Assembly (NCBI GenBank): GCA_035540915.1
Contig: DATLFQ010000094.1
Span: 1 to 23,519 of the forward strand
Direction: 5' to 3'
DNA length: 23,519 nucleotides
Origin: DATLFQ01 sp035540915
GTDB taxonomy: Bacteria; Actinomycetota; Acidimicrobiia; Acidimicrobiales; GCA-2861595
Shown: positions 8,469 through 15,532 of the stretch, in pieces
How the letters are laid out: each line of letters opens with the position of its first letter
Numbering within the stretch: position 1 is the stretch's first letter
Notes under the pieces: generated by a model
What the model was told of the DNA's origin: nothing
What the model saw: the letters and a program-made list of their open reading frames with translations, nothing else
The model's database searches: none
Program-made: the position numbers and the translations under genes

Positions 8469-8474
8469 ATGGTA
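8469..8474 (-). promoter_or_regulatory. -10 box (TACCAT) for the Crp-type regulator
   Basis: On the minus strand TACCAT lies 9 bases before the ATG, leaving at most 2-3 bases of leader. No Shine-Dalgarno sequence is present. Confidence 0.45.
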
Positions 8475-8480
8475 CGGAAC

Positions 8481-8496
8481 GGCGCCGGCCGGCGCC
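8481..8496. promoter_or_regulatory. 16-base perfect palindrome between crp-type gene and carD
   Basis: GGCGCCGGCCGGCGCC is self-complementary over all 16 bases. It covers the region where the -35 element of the minus-strand promoter would lie. Two direct copies of GGTTGTC follow at 8499-8505 and 8511-8517, 12 bases apart (about one helical turn). It is a candidate operator, but it does not resemble the Crp site TGTGA-N6-TCACA. GC-only palindromes also arise by chance in DNA this GC-rich. Confidence 0.35.
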
Positions 8497-8535
8497 CGGG
8501 TTGTCTGCCAGGTTGTCGTCGCCGCCGGGACCCTT

Positions 8536-8541
8536 TACCCT
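8536..8541 (+). promoter_or_regulatory. -10 box (TACCCT), carD promoter
   Basis: TACCCT predicts a start site near 8548, giving a leader of about 28 bases. The leader contains the Shine-Dalgarno-like GGGAG (8568-8572) 4 bases before the carD ATG. Unlike most genes in this window, carD therefore appears to have a conventional leader. Confidence 0.5.
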
Positions 8542-8576
8542 TGACCCATCCCCGCCGTCTGATCCCTGGGAGTGGT

Positions 8577-9059
8577 ATGTCGTCGTTCGATGTCGGTGAC
8601 AAGGTCGTGTACCCCCACCACGGGGCGGCGGTGATCGAGAAGCGCGAGCACAAGGAGGTCTTCGGCGAGAGCCGGGAGTACCTCGTGCTCAAGCTGGCCT
8701 ACGGCGACCTCACCCTCATGGTCCCCTGCGACAACACCGACGAGGTCGGCCTGCGAGAGGTCATCAACGACGAAGAGGTCGAGGAGGTGTTCGCCGTTCT
8801 TCGCAAGAAGGAGGCGCGCATGCCGACCAACTGGTCGCGCCGCTACAAGAACCACGTTGAGAAGCTGAAGTCCGGCGACATCTACCAGGTGGCCGAGGTG
8901 GTCCGGAACCTCTCCATCCGCGACAAGGACAAGGGCCTGTCGGCCGGCGAGAAACGCATGCTCACCCGGGCCCGCCAGATCCTGGTCTCCGAGCTGACCT
9001 TCGCCATCAACGTGTCCGAGGGCGAGGCCGAGGAGAAGCTGAACGAGGCCCTCGTCTGA
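8577..9059 (+). CDS. carD: CarD-family RNA polymerase-binding regulator
   Basis: CarD binds the RNA polymerase beta subunit and stabilises the open promoter complex, especially at rRNA promoters. The 160-residue product has an N-terminal RNAP-interaction Tudor-like domain (about residues 1-60, starting FDVGDKVVYPHHG). Its helical C-terminal domain contains TNWSRRYKNH, whose Trp86 corresponds to the wedge tryptophan of mycobacterial CarD, and LSAGEKRMLTRARQIL. These blocks are nearly identical to M. tuberculosis CarD. The ATG has a GGGAG ribosome-binding site. The next gene, ispD, starts 17 bases after the stop, so carD heads an operon with ispD-ispF-rlmB. Confidence 0.97.
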   Translation: MSSFDVGDKVVYPHHGAAVIEKREHKEVFGESREYLVLKLAYGDLTLMVPCDNTDEVGLREVINDEEVEEVFAVLRKKEARMPTNWSRRYKNHVEKLKSGDIYQVAEVVRNLSIRDKDKGLSAGEKRMLTRARQILVSELTFAINVSEGEAEEKLNEALV

Positions 9060-9075
9060 GGGCGCGGCCCGGCCG

Positions 9076-9732
9076 GTGACGGCGTGGGCCGTGATCGTGG
9101 CCGGTGGGCGGGCCACGCGCTTCGGCGCCCCCAAGCAGTTCGAGCAGCTGGGAGGTCGCGCCGTGCTGGCCTGGTCCGTCGCGGCGGCCCGGGCCGCGGT
9201 CGACGGCGTGGTGCTCGTGGTCCCGCGGGGCGGGCACCGGACGGTCGACGCTGAGGTGTCGGCGCGGGTCGACGTGGTGGTCGAGGGCGGTGCCACCCGG
9301 TCGGGCTCGGTGCGAGCCGGTTTGGCGGCTGTGCCGCCGGCGGCTGAAGTGATCGTGGTGCACGACGCGGCCCGCCCTCTGGCCGGCGCCGACCGGTTCG
9401 AAGCGGCGGTCGCCGCCGTGCGGGCCGGTGCCGACGGCGCCGTGTGCGCGGTGCCGGTCAGCGACACCGTGAAGCGGGTGGCCGACGGTGTGGTGGTCGA
9501 GACGGTCGATCGTGCCGGCCTGTGGGCGGTGCAGACCCCGCAGGCGTTCTCGGCGGCGGTGCTCCGCCGGGCGCACGCGTCCGCCGGCGAGGCGACCGAC
9601 GACGCCGCCCTGGTGGAGGCGGCCGGCGGCCGCGTGGTGGTCGTGCCCGGTGATCCACGGAACATCAAGCTCACCGACCGCAGCGACCTGGTGGTGGCCG
9701 AGGCGCTGCTGGCTACGCTGCGCCGGTGCTGA
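9076..9732 (+). CDS. ispD: 2-C-methyl-D-erythritol 4-phosphate cytidylyltransferase IspD
   Basis: IspD couples CTP to methylerythritol phosphate, the third step of the MEP isoprenoid pathway. The 218-residue product has the nucleotidyltransferase N-terminus VAGGRATRFGAPKQF, VHDAARPL, VPVSDTVKRV, LWAVQTPQAF and the C-terminal PRNIKLTDRSDL. The glycine-rich loop is compact compared with the usual AAGxGxRMG but keeps the Arg and the PKQ lysine. The GTG at 9076 gives the family start. The last 7 bases overlap ispF, indicating coupled translation of consecutive pathway enzymes (IspE catalyses the step between and is not in the window). Confidence 0.95.
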   Translation: MTAWAVIVAGGRATRFGAPKQFEQLGGRAVLAWSVAAARAAVDGVVLVVPRGGHRTVDAEVSARVDVVVEGGATRSGSVRAGLAAVPPAAEVIVVHDAARPLAGADRFEAAVAAVRAGADGAVCAVPVSDTVKRVADGVVVETVDRAGLWAVQTPQAFSAAVLRRAHASAGEATDDAALVEAAGGRVVVVPGDPRNIKLTDRSDLVVAEALLATLRRC

Positions 9733-10223
9733 CCGGTCCTGCCGATCTTCGCGTCGGCCTCGGCGTCGACGTGCACCCGGTCAGCGGCGACGCAGGGCGG
9801 CGGCTGGTGCTCGGCGGGGTCGTGTTCGAGGGCGGCCCGCCGCTGGCCGGCCACAGCGACGCCGACGTGGTGGCCCACGCCCTGGCCGACGCCCTGCTCG
9901 GTGCGGCTGCCCTCGGCGACCTGGGCCAGCACTTCCCCGACACCGATCCGCGCTGGGCCGGTGCCGACAGCGTGGCCCTCCTGGCCGAGGTGGTGCGGCG
10001 CGTGGCCGGGGCCGGCTGGCATCCGGTGAACGCCGACTGCACGGTGGTGCTCGAGCGGCCCCGGCTCGCGCCGCACCGCTCGGCCATGCAGGACCGGATG
10101 ACGGGCGCCCTCGGCGCACCGGTCAGCGTGAAGGCGACGCGCGCGGAGGCGCTGGGGGCACTCGGCCGCGGCGAGGGCATCGCCTGCATGGCCGTAGCGC
10201 TGCTGGCCCGGGTCGGTCCGTGA
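9726..10223 (+). CDS. ispF: 2-C-methyl-D-erythritol 2,4-cyclodiphosphate synthase IspF
   Basis: IspF is a trimeric zinc enzyme that cyclises CDP-methylerythritol phosphate in the MEP pathway. The 165-residue product carries the metal ligands D-x-H (GVDVHPV) and the His of GHSDADVV. It also has the substrate-binding loop (DLGQHFPDTD), NADCTVV and the C-terminal TRAEALGALGRGEGIA signature. The usual T-T of that signature is T-R here, a minor change. The GTG start lies inside the end of ispD (7-base overlap), and the stop overlaps rlmB as GTGA. Confidence 0.96.
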   Translation: MLTGPADLRVGLGVDVHPVSGDAGRRLVLGGVVFEGGPPLAGHSDADVVAHALADALLGAAALGDLGQHFPDTDPRWAGADSVALLAEVVRRVAGAGWHPVNADCTVVLERPRLAPHRSAMQDRMTGALGAPVSVKATRAEALGALGRGEGIACMAVALLARVGP

Positions 10224-11128
10224 CGCCGGCTCGCCCCGGACCGGGCGGCCGCTCGGGCAAGCCGAGGCCGCGGCCCTCGTCGGCACCGTCGCGGCGTGCC
10301 GCCCCGCCGGGCGCCGCCGCCGCTCGCTCCCGCCGCGGGGCGGCCGGCGCCGCGCCGGGACGCACCAAGCCGGCGTCGGCCCAGGGCCTGGGCGGCGAGC
10401 AGGTGGAGGGCCGCCGGGCCGTCCGTGAGCTGCTGGCCGCAGGCCGCCGCCGGGTCCGGGCGGTGTGGGTCAGCGACGAGCTGCCGGCCTCGCCGCTCCT
10501 GGCCGACATCGGCGACCTGGCCGCCCGCGACCGGGTCCCGGTCCGCTCGGTGAGCCGGGGCCGCCTGGCGGCCATGGCCCGTACCGATGCGCCCCAGGGC
10601 GTGATCGCCGAGGCCGACGCGCTGCCCGAGGCCGACCTCGACGAGCTCGCCACCGGGGCACCGGGTGCGCCGCCGTTCCTCCTCCTGCTCGACGGCGTGA
10701 CCGACCCGCACAACCTCGGGGCGCTGATCCGCACCGCCGACGGCGCCGGCGTCACCGGGGTCGTCCTGCCCCGCCACCGGGCCGTCCACGTGACGCCCAC
10801 GGTGGCCAAGGCTGCCGCCGGCGCCATCGAGCACGTGCCGCTGGCCTTGGTGGCCGGGCTGCCGGCCGCGCTGCGGGACCTCAAGGCCCGCGGGGTGTGG
10901 GTGGTCGGTTTGGACGCCGGTGGGGACACCAGCCTGTTCGACCTCTCGCTCGCCACCGAGCCCGTGGCGCTGGTCGTTGGGGCCGAGGGCACCGGCCTGT
11001 CCCGCCTGGCCCGCGCCCGCTGCGACCTGGTGGTCGCCGTGCCCCAGGCGGGGCAGCTGCGCTCCCTGAACGTCTCGGTGGCCGGCGCACTGGCCTGCTA
11101 CGAGGTCGCTCGCCGCCGGGCCGGCTGA
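10220..11128 (+). CDS. rlmB: 23S rRNA (guanosine-2'-O-)-methyltransferase RlmB / TrmH family
   Basis: This SPOUT-class enzyme transfers a methyl group from S-adenosylmethionine to a ribose 2'-OH in rRNA. The 302-residue product begins with about 55 Arg/Pro/Ala/Gly/Ser-rich, probably disordered residues that are common in actinobacterial homologues. A substrate-binding domain follows (GLGGEQVEGRRAVREL). The SPOUT knot has motif 1 DPHNLGALIRTADGAG, motif 2 VALVVGAEGTGLS and motif 3 LRSLNVSVAGA. The GTG at 10220 overlaps the ispF stop (GTGA). In many actinobacteria cysS lies between ispF and rlmB, but here it is absent and the two genes touch. RlmB rather than another TrmH paralogue is inferred from length and position. 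Confidence 0.93.
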   Translation: MTPARPGPGGRSGKPRPRPSSAPSRRAAPPGAAAARSRRGAAGAAPGRTKPASAQGLGGEQVEGRRAVRELLAAGRRRVRAVWVSDELPASPLLADIGDLAARDRVPVRSVSRGRLAAMARTDAPQGVIAEADALPEADLDELATGAPGAPPFLLLLDGVTDPHNLGALIRTADGAGVTGVVLPRHRAVHVTPTVAKAAAGAIEHVPLALVAGLPAALRDLKARGVWVVGLDAGGDTSLFDLSLATEPVALVVGAEGTGLSRLARARCDLVVAVPQAGQLRSLNVSVAGALACYEVARRRAG

Positions 11129-11195
11129 TCCCTCTCGCCTTGTCTGGAAGGTCCGGCTCAGAGCTATCGCGGCTGCGCGCTAGATGGCGGATGCA

Positions 11196-11224
11196 TTGAC
11201 ACCCGGCGGCCTGCTGGTTACAAA
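11196..11224 (+). promoter_or_regulatory. Consensus promoter for the sigH-like gene (TTGACA-N17-TACAAA)
   Basis: A perfect -35 TTGACA (11196-11201), a 17-base spacer and -10 TACAAA (11219-11224) make this the best housekeeping-type promoter in the window. The predicted leader is about 70 bases and includes a 7-pair hairpin (11253-11259 with 11268-11274) and the ribosome-binding site AGGAG (11291-11295). The surrounding 174-base gap between rlmB and the sigma gene shows no coding potential. Confidence 0.75.
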
Positions 11225-11302
11225 TGACTTGTCCTCCCCCGTCGTCAGCCCCGCCCGTCGCTCCCGGGACGGGCTCCGCCACACCACCGCAGGAGTTGAA
11301 CC

Positions 11303-11944
11303 ATGGCGCCGTGCCTCGAGGAAGGACCTTTCAGGATCCTGGCCGGCCTCACCGATGCGGAGCTGGTCGAGCGCTTCCACCAGGGGCAGGCCCAGGCGGC
11401 CGACGTCCTCCTGCGGCGTTACCGGCGCCTGGCCCGCGCCAAGGCCCGCGGCTACTTCCTGGTGGGGGCGGACGCCGACGACATCGAGCAGGAGGGGATG
11501 ATCGGCCTGTACAAGGCGGCCCGTGACTTCCGTCCCGACCGCCAGGCGTCGTTCCGGGCCTTCGCCGAGCTGTGCATCACCCGTCAGGTGCTGTCGGCCA
11601 TCAAGACAGCCACCCGCCAGAAGCACCAGTTCCTGAACACCTACGTCTCCCTGGCCGGCGCCACCGGCGCGCAGGAGGGCTGCCAGCCGGCGCGGTGCGT
11701 CGAGTTGCTCGGCGCCTGCGCGGCCGACCCGGCCGACACCGTGGTGTCCCGAGAGTGCCTGGCCGCCCTGCGTCGGGCCCTGGTGGAGCTGCTGTCCGCG
11801 CTGGAGGTCGAGGTGCTGCGCCTCCACGTGGCCGGCAAGTCCTACCAGGAGATCGGCGAGGAGCTGGGCCGCCACGTGAAGTCGATCGACAACGCCCTGC
11901 AGCGCATCAAGCGCAAGCTCGACGTCCACCTTCAAGCTGCCTGA
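11303..11944 (+). CDS. sigH: SigH-type (sigma-30, Bacillus SigH-like) RNA polymerase sigma factor
   Basis: The 213-residue product is a group 3/4-size sigma factor. Region 2 (about residues 15-95) contains ADDIEQEGMIGLYKAARDF and FAELCITRQVLSAIKTATR. These are very close to Bacillus subtilis SigH (transition-phase sigma), not to mycobacterial SigH, which is an ECF factor. Region 4 (about residues 155-205) has the helix-turn-helix SYQEIGEELGRHVKSIDNAL. The ATG has a clear AGGAG 7 bases upstream and its own consensus promoter. Its place directly downstream of rlmB matches the Bacillus rlmB-yacP-sigH order. No anti-sigma factor gene is adjacent. The target regulon cannot be read from here. Confidence 0.93.
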   Translation: MAPCLEEGPFRILAGLTDAELVERFHQGQAQAADVLLRRYRRLARAKARGYFLVGADADDIEQEGMIGLYKAARDFRPDRQASFRAFAELCITRQVLSAIKTATRQKHQFLNTYVSLAGATGAQEGCQPARCVELLGACAADPADTVVSRECLAALRRALVELLSALEVEVLRLHVAGKSYQEIGEELGRHVKSIDNALQRIKRKLDVHLQAA

Positions 11945-11988
11945 GGGCCCGCCCGGGCGCGGTCGGGGCCGCGGGCCGGGCGGCTCAG
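11941..11988. terminator. Shared hairpin between convergent sigH-like and polyprenyl synthase genes
   Basis: An interrupted GC-rich inverted repeat runs from CTGAG (11941-11945) to CTCAG (11984-11988), with further pairing inside (GCCCG/CGGGC and more). It spans both TGA stop codons, which lie in its mirrored ends. There is no T-run. It probably terminates transcription from both sides. Confidence 0.45.
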
Positions 11989-13049
11989 TGCTCCCGGCCG
12001 GCGACGAAGTGGGCCAGCTCGGTCAGATGGCGGCGGGCCGGCGCCGTCAGCCCCGAGACGGCCAGGCCGGCCAGTGCCTCGCCCACCAGGTCGGCGATGG
12101 CCCGCTCCACCTGGGCCCGGGCGCCGGTGGACTCCAGCACGTCCTGCAGCTCGGCTATCTCCCGGTCGCTGAGGTCGGCCGCGCCGAAGCGGTCGGCCAG
12201 GAGCTTGGCCGCGGCGCCGTCGGCCGCCCGGGCCGCGTAGGCGTAGAGGGCGGTCGGCTTGCCCTCCCGCAAATCCTCGCCCACCGGCTTGCCGGTCAGC
12301 GTCGAGTCGCCGAATGCGCCGAGGAGGTCGTCACGCAGCTGGAAGGCCTGGCCCAGCGGGTCGCCGTAGCCCGACAGGGCGGCCGACAGCGCCGGAAGGC
12401 GCCCCGCCAGGGCGGCGCCCAGGTGCAGAGGTCGCTCGATGGTGTACTTGCCGGACTTGTACTGGCAGATGCGCCGGGCCTGCTCGACGGTCGGCTCGCC
12501 CCGCACCGTGCCCAGCAGGTCCAGGTACTGGCCGACGTTCACCTCGAGGCGCAGCTCGGTGAAGACGTCGATGGCGTCGGGCGGGGCGCCGGCCAGCAGC
12601 CGGTCGGCGTAGACGAAGGCCAGGTCGCCGACCAGGATGGCCACGCCCTCGCCGAAGCGGCGGCCCTCGCCGCGCCAGTCGCCGACGTGGTGGCGGTCCT
12701 CGAAGTCCCGGTGGACCGTCTGCAGGCCGCGCCGGCGCTCGGAGCCGTCCATCACGTCGTCGTGGATCAAAGCGAAGGTGTGCAGCAGCTCCAGGGCGGC
12801 ACCCGCGTCGACCACGGCCGGGTCGTCGCCGTCACCGCCGGCCCCGACGAACGCCCAGTGGCAGAACGCCGGACGGAGGCGCTTGCCGCCGGCCATGACC
12901 AGCTCGCGCATGGCGGTCAGCGGGGCGGCCAGGTCGGGGTCGAGGGCCGTCCAGCGGTCGGCCTCGGCCGACAGCAGGAGGTCGATGCGGGCGTCGACCC
13001 GCTCGGCGATCCACGCCAGGCACCCCGGCAGGGCCGGTGCCGCCGTCAC
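11985..13049 (-). CDS. Polyprenyl (probably geranylgeranyl-type) diphosphate synthase
   Basis: This trans-isoprenyl diphosphate synthase condenses isopentenyl diphosphate with allylic diphosphates. The 354-residue product has GGKRLRP (residues 54-60), the first Asp-rich motif DDVMD (97-101) and the second Asp-rich motif DDLLGAFGD (about 239-248). It also has the conserved KSGKYT (about 198-203), normally K-T/S-x-x-L in this family. Phe92, five residues before the first motif, is the position where a bulky side chain limits products to about C20 in archaeal GGPP synthases, so a C15-C20 product is likely (inference). The GTG has GGAGG (13054-13058) 4 bases upstream, and the PAP2 gene ends 10 bases before it. 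It is the last gene of a three-gene minus-strand operon. Confidence 0.93.
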   Translation of the reverse strand: MTAAPALPGCLAWIAERVDARIDLLLSAEADRWTALDPDLAAPLTAMRELVMAGGKRLRPAFCHWAFVGAGGDGDDPAVVDAGAALELLHTFALIHDDVMDGSERRRGLQTVHRDFEDRHHVGDWRGEGRRFGEGVAILVGDLAFVYADRLLAGAPPDAIDVFTELRLEVNVGQYLDLLGTVRGEPTVEQARRICQYKSGKYTIERPLHLGAALAGRLPALSAALSGYGDPLGQAFQLRDDLLGAFGDSTLTGKPVGEDLREGKPTALYAYAARAADGAAAKLLADRFGAADLSDREIAELQDVLESTGARAQVERAIADLVGEALAGLAVSGLTAPARRHLTELAHFVAGREH

Positions 13050-13059
13050 CCGACCTCCG

Positions 13060-13842
13060 TCACGGGGCCGCCACGACGGGCCGGCGCACCGGGTGGCGCC
13101 GCCGGGCCGCCTGGGAGCGGGTGATCGCCCGGCCCACGAGGAACCCCACGCCCAGGACCAGCAGGCCGCCGGCGGCGTCGAGCCAGAAGTGGTTGGCCGT
13201 GACCACCACCGCGAAGAGGGTCATCAGCGGGTAGGCGGCCGCCGCCCACCGGGCGGGCGCCGAGCGCAGGGCGGGCGCCACGGCCAGGGCGCACCACGTG
13301 GCCCAGGCGGCGTGGAGGCTGGGCATGGCCGCGTACTGGTTCGACACCTTCGCCACCGGCCCCGAGTCGAACGACCAGAGGCCGCCGATCGCCTCCAACG
13401 TGTCGACGTAGCCGTAGGAGGCGGGCAGGAGCCGCGGCGGCATGAGGGGGTAGAGGGCGAAGCCGACGAGTGCCAGGGCGGTGGTGGCGGCGAGGGTGTT
13501 GCGCCACAGCGGGTAGCGCTCCGGCTGGCGGCGGAACAGCCAGATCAGCACGCCGGCGGTGACGACGAAGTGAGCGGTCCCGTAGAACACGTTCCAGAAC
13601 GACACGAACCACTCCGTGGGGAGGAACCAGTCCTGGATGGTCTCCTCGTGGTAGGTGCCGAGCAGTCGCTCCAGGTTGATCACCTGGCGGGCGTGACGGA
13701 AGGCCGCACCGACAGAGTTCGTCGCCACCCCCTCGTTGCGGATGAACGAGTACACCGCGTAGAAGACGGCGATGTAGGCCACCTCCCGCCACCAGCGCAG
13801 CGCCGGGGGCCGCCGGTGGGCGGGCGGCGCCCCTCGGGCCAC
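13060..13842 (-). CDS. PAP2-family phosphatase, Aur1/inositol phosphotransferase-like
   Basis: This is a 260-residue integral membrane protein with about six hydrophobic segments. The phosphatase core is visible as MPSLHAAW (PSLH replaces PSGH, as in the Aur1-like subgroup) and NHFWLDAAGG, where the His and the Asp four residues later complete the active site. PAP2 proteins dephosphorylate lipid phosphates or transfer phospho-headgroups. Its substrate is not known, but the operon partner makes prenyl diphosphates. The GTG at 13842 follows the upstream stop by 20 bases with no ribosome-binding site, so translation may be coupled. GTG 13782 is an alternative that would lose 20 residues rich in Pro and Arg. 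Confidence 0.85.
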   Translation of the reverse strand: MARGAPPAHRRPPALRWWREVAYIAVFYAVYSFIRNEGVATNSVGAAFRHARQVINLERLLGTYHEETIQDWFLPTEWFVSFWNVFYGTAHFVVTAGVLIWLFRRQPERYPLWRNTLAATTALALVGFALYPLMPPRLLPASYGYVDTLEAIGGLWSFDSGPVAKVSNQYAAMPSLHAAWATWCALAVAPALRSAPARWAAAAYPLMTLFAVVVTANHFWLDAAGGLLVLGVGFLVGRAITRSQAARRRHPVRRPVVAAP

Positions 13843-13862
13843 GCCGTCGGGGCGGCGGCCCG

Positions 13863-14822
13863 CTATGCGTGAGCCCCCGCCCGCCGTGCCCCCACGGCGA
13901 AGGCAGGGGCCCCGAGCAAGCTCACGCCGAGGTTGACCAGGTACACCAGCAGGCCCAGGGCGAAGGCGTCGGCTCGGGGGACGCCCAGGGGGGCCAGGAA
14001 GAACACCAACGCCGCCTCGCGGGTGCCCAGGCCGCCGACGGTGAGCGGGAGCACCTGGATGATGGCCACGATCGGGAAGAAGGCCAGGATCGCGGTCCAG
14101 CCCACCGCCAGGCCGAGGGTCTTGGCGGCCAGGAATGCGGCCAGCATGACCGCCAGCTGGTAGGCGAACCCGGCGGTCAGGATCTCGAAGGCGAGCCCGG
14201 GCCGGCGCCGGGCGCGATCCAGCCCGAAGTGGACCGCGCCGGTGAAGCGGCGCCATCCCGCCGTGCCGGCCACCAGGCGCCCGACCCGGGGGCTGGCCGC
14301 CACCACCAGCAGCGCGACCAGGAGGCCGAGGGTGGTCAGGGCGACCCACTGGGCGGTCTCGGCGGCCCTCGGGGCGATCCGGCGCAGGTTGGGGTTGACG
14401 AGCAGGGCGAGGAGGCTCAGCACGGGGAGCACCAGCCAGCCCGTCAGGCGTTCGAGGATGACCGAGGCCACCGTGGCCGGCGTCTGCCCGTTGCTCGCCG
14501 ACAGGCGGCTGGCCCGGACCACGTCGCCGCCGATGGTGGTGGGCAGGAAGTTCCCCACGAACAGGCCGGCCAGGTGGTGGCGGGCGAGTGTGAGCAGGCC
14601 GACCGGGAGCTCCAGGGCCAGCAGGACCCGCTGCCAGCGCAGGGCGGACAGCACGATGCCGACCATGGTCATGGCCAGGGCGGCGGCCAGCCACAGCACC
14701 GTCTCCAACTGGGCGGCCGGGAGCCTCAGCTCCGACAGGTGGACGTGGCTGGACAGCCAGGCCAGCATCACGATGGTCGCACCCACCCGTAGCGCCGTCG
14801 CTTGTCGCCTCTTGCGGTCCAC
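13863..14822 (-). CDS. Lysylphosphatidylglycerol synthase TM-region / UPF0104 family membrane protein
   Basis: The 319-residue product has about eight hydrophobic segments and the family's marker residues. These are the helix-loop FVGNFLPTTIGGDVVRASRL (about residues 92-111), where 'LPTTIGGD' matches the L-P-x-x-x-G-G-D/E signature, and LPLTVGGLGTREAAL (about 256-270), the second P-x-x-x-G-G-x-G-x-R-E motif. It lacks the C-terminal aminoacyl-transferase domain of full MprF, so it is a stand-alone flippase-like module probably moving or sensing a lipid in the membrane. The GTG start has GGGGGAGAG a few bases upstream, on a short leader from the divergent promoter at 14847-14858. It is the first gene of the operon with the PAP2 and prenyl synthase genes. 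Confidence 0.88.
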   Translation of the reverse strand: MDRKRRQATALRVGATIVMLAWLSSHVHLSELRLPAAQLETVLWLAAALAMTMVGIVLSALRWQRVLLALELPVGLLTLARHHLAGLFVGNFLPTTIGGDVVRASRLSASNGQTPATVASVILERLTGWLVLPVLSLLALLVNPNLRRIAPRAAETAQWVALTTLGLLVALLVVAASPRVGRLVAGTAGWRRFTGAVHFGLDRARRRPGLAFEILTAGFAYQLAVMLAAFLAAKTLGLAVGWTAILAFFPIVAIIQVLPLTVGGLGTREAALVFFLAPLGVPRADAFALGLLVYLVNLGVSLLGAPAFAVGARRAGAHA

Positions 14823-14846
14823 GAAGCTCTCCCCCGGGGTCGAACT

Positions 14847-14858
14847 CCTAAGGTTAGG
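14847..14858. promoter_or_regulatory. Symmetric bidirectional promoter (overlapping -10 boxes)
   Basis: CCTAA-GG-TTAGG is an inverted repeat that supplies TAAGGT on the plus strand (14849-14854) and TAACCT on the minus strand (14856-14851). Both fit TANNNT. The plus box lies 10 bases before the lipoprotein ATG (14865), and the minus box lies 28 bases before the UPF0104 GTG (14822), which has a ribosome-binding site. One site therefore appears to serve both genes. Confidence 0.6.
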
Positions 14859-14864
14859 CCCACG

Positions 14865-15506
14865 ATGCGCCTACGCGACCGGAGAAGGCGGCGGACGTCC
14901 CGCCTGGCGGCGCTGGTCGTGGCCGCGACGGCAGTGGCCGCGCTCGGTGCCTGCGGCGGGGGACGTACCGGGGGGCCCAGGGGCGAGCCCACGGCGGTGG
15001 TCCGTTCGGCGCCCGACCGGACCTTCGCCGCCCGGTCGGCGTCCCTGGAGGCCAGCGCGGCGGACGCCCAGAGCACCGCCCGGGTGGCTTTCGCCGCCCC
15101 GCCGGCCACCTTCGAGGTCCGCGGCCCGGGCCGGGCGCCGGGGCGGTACCCCGAGCTGGGCGACCCCCTGGCCATGGTCGACATGGTGCGGGGGGCAGTC
15201 GACGTGGTCGCCTACGGCGGGGTCTCCCTGCGGGGCGTGTCGACGTTCCGCTACGAGCTGGTGGTGAACGTCGAGCGGGCGCTCGTCGAGACGCCGCCCG
15301 TGCGCCGTGACCGGGTGGCCGCGCTGGCCGACCGGCTGGGCAGCCCGGTCTTCTACGCCGACGTGTGGGTGGACGGCGACGGCCGCCTGCGCCGGGTGCA
15401 GGTCCCGGTCGACAAGGCGTCGGACCGACCCGGCAACCGCGATCGCACCATGCCGGCCCTGGTGACCGTGGACCTGTTCGACTACGAGCCGCCCGGCCCG
15501 AGCTAG
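14865..15506 (+). CDS. Lipoprotein, LppX/LprG-like candidate
   Basis: The 213-residue product starts with five consecutive Arg, a hydrophobic stretch and a canonical lipobox L-G-A-C30, so it is an exported lipid-anchored protein. The mature part of about 180 residues begins with a Gly/Thr-rich linker. It contains ADVWVDGDGRLRRVQV near the end, a beta-hairpin pattern typical of the LolA-like LppX/LprG fold of actinobacterial lipid carriers. I cannot confirm that family without a profile search. The ATG at 14865 is supported by the signal peptide and the promoter. It is divergent from a membrane lipid operon, and tldD follows 26 bases after its stop with its own promoter box. Confidence 0.8.
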   Translation: MRLRDRRRRRTSRLAALVVAATAVAALGACGGGRTGGPRGEPTAVVRSAPDRTFAARSASLEASAADAQSTARVAFAAPPATFEVRGPGRAPGRYPELGDPLAMVDMVRGAVDVVAYGGVSLRGVSTFRYELVVNVERALVETPPVRRDRVAALADRLGSPVFYADVWVDGDGRLRRVQVPVDKASDRPGNRDRTMPALVTVDLFDYEPPGPS

Positions 15507-15520
15507 GCGCGGGCAGGTCG

Positions 15521-15526
15521 TAGTCT
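15521..15526 (+). promoter_or_regulatory. -10 box (TAGTCT), leaderless tldD promoter
   Basis: TAGTCT ends 6 bases before the tldD GTG at 15533, with no ribosome-binding site between. It lies in the 26-base gap after the lipoprotein gene. Confidence 0.5.
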
Positions 15527-15532
15527 CGGGCC

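Noticed and set aside
8499..8517. GGTTGTC direct repeats considered as a Crp binding site
   Set aside because: They do not fit the TGTGA-N6-TCACA inverted pattern, so they were kept only as an unassigned observation.
7815..8576. In-frame N-terminal extension of carD reaching back across the crp-type gene
   Set aside because: CarD's conserved start is at 8577 with a ribosome-binding site. The extension is the antisense of the regulator gene.
9488..10219. In-frame extension upstream of rlmB through ispD and ispF
   Set aside because: It is an out-of-frame reading of ispD/ispF. GTG 10220 in the GTGA overlap is the natural start.
11253..11274. Seven-pair hairpin in the sigH leader as a riboswitch
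   Set aside because: It is short and has no recognisable aptamer core. Hairpins of this size are common by chance in GC-rich DNA, so it is only mentioned within the promoter entry.
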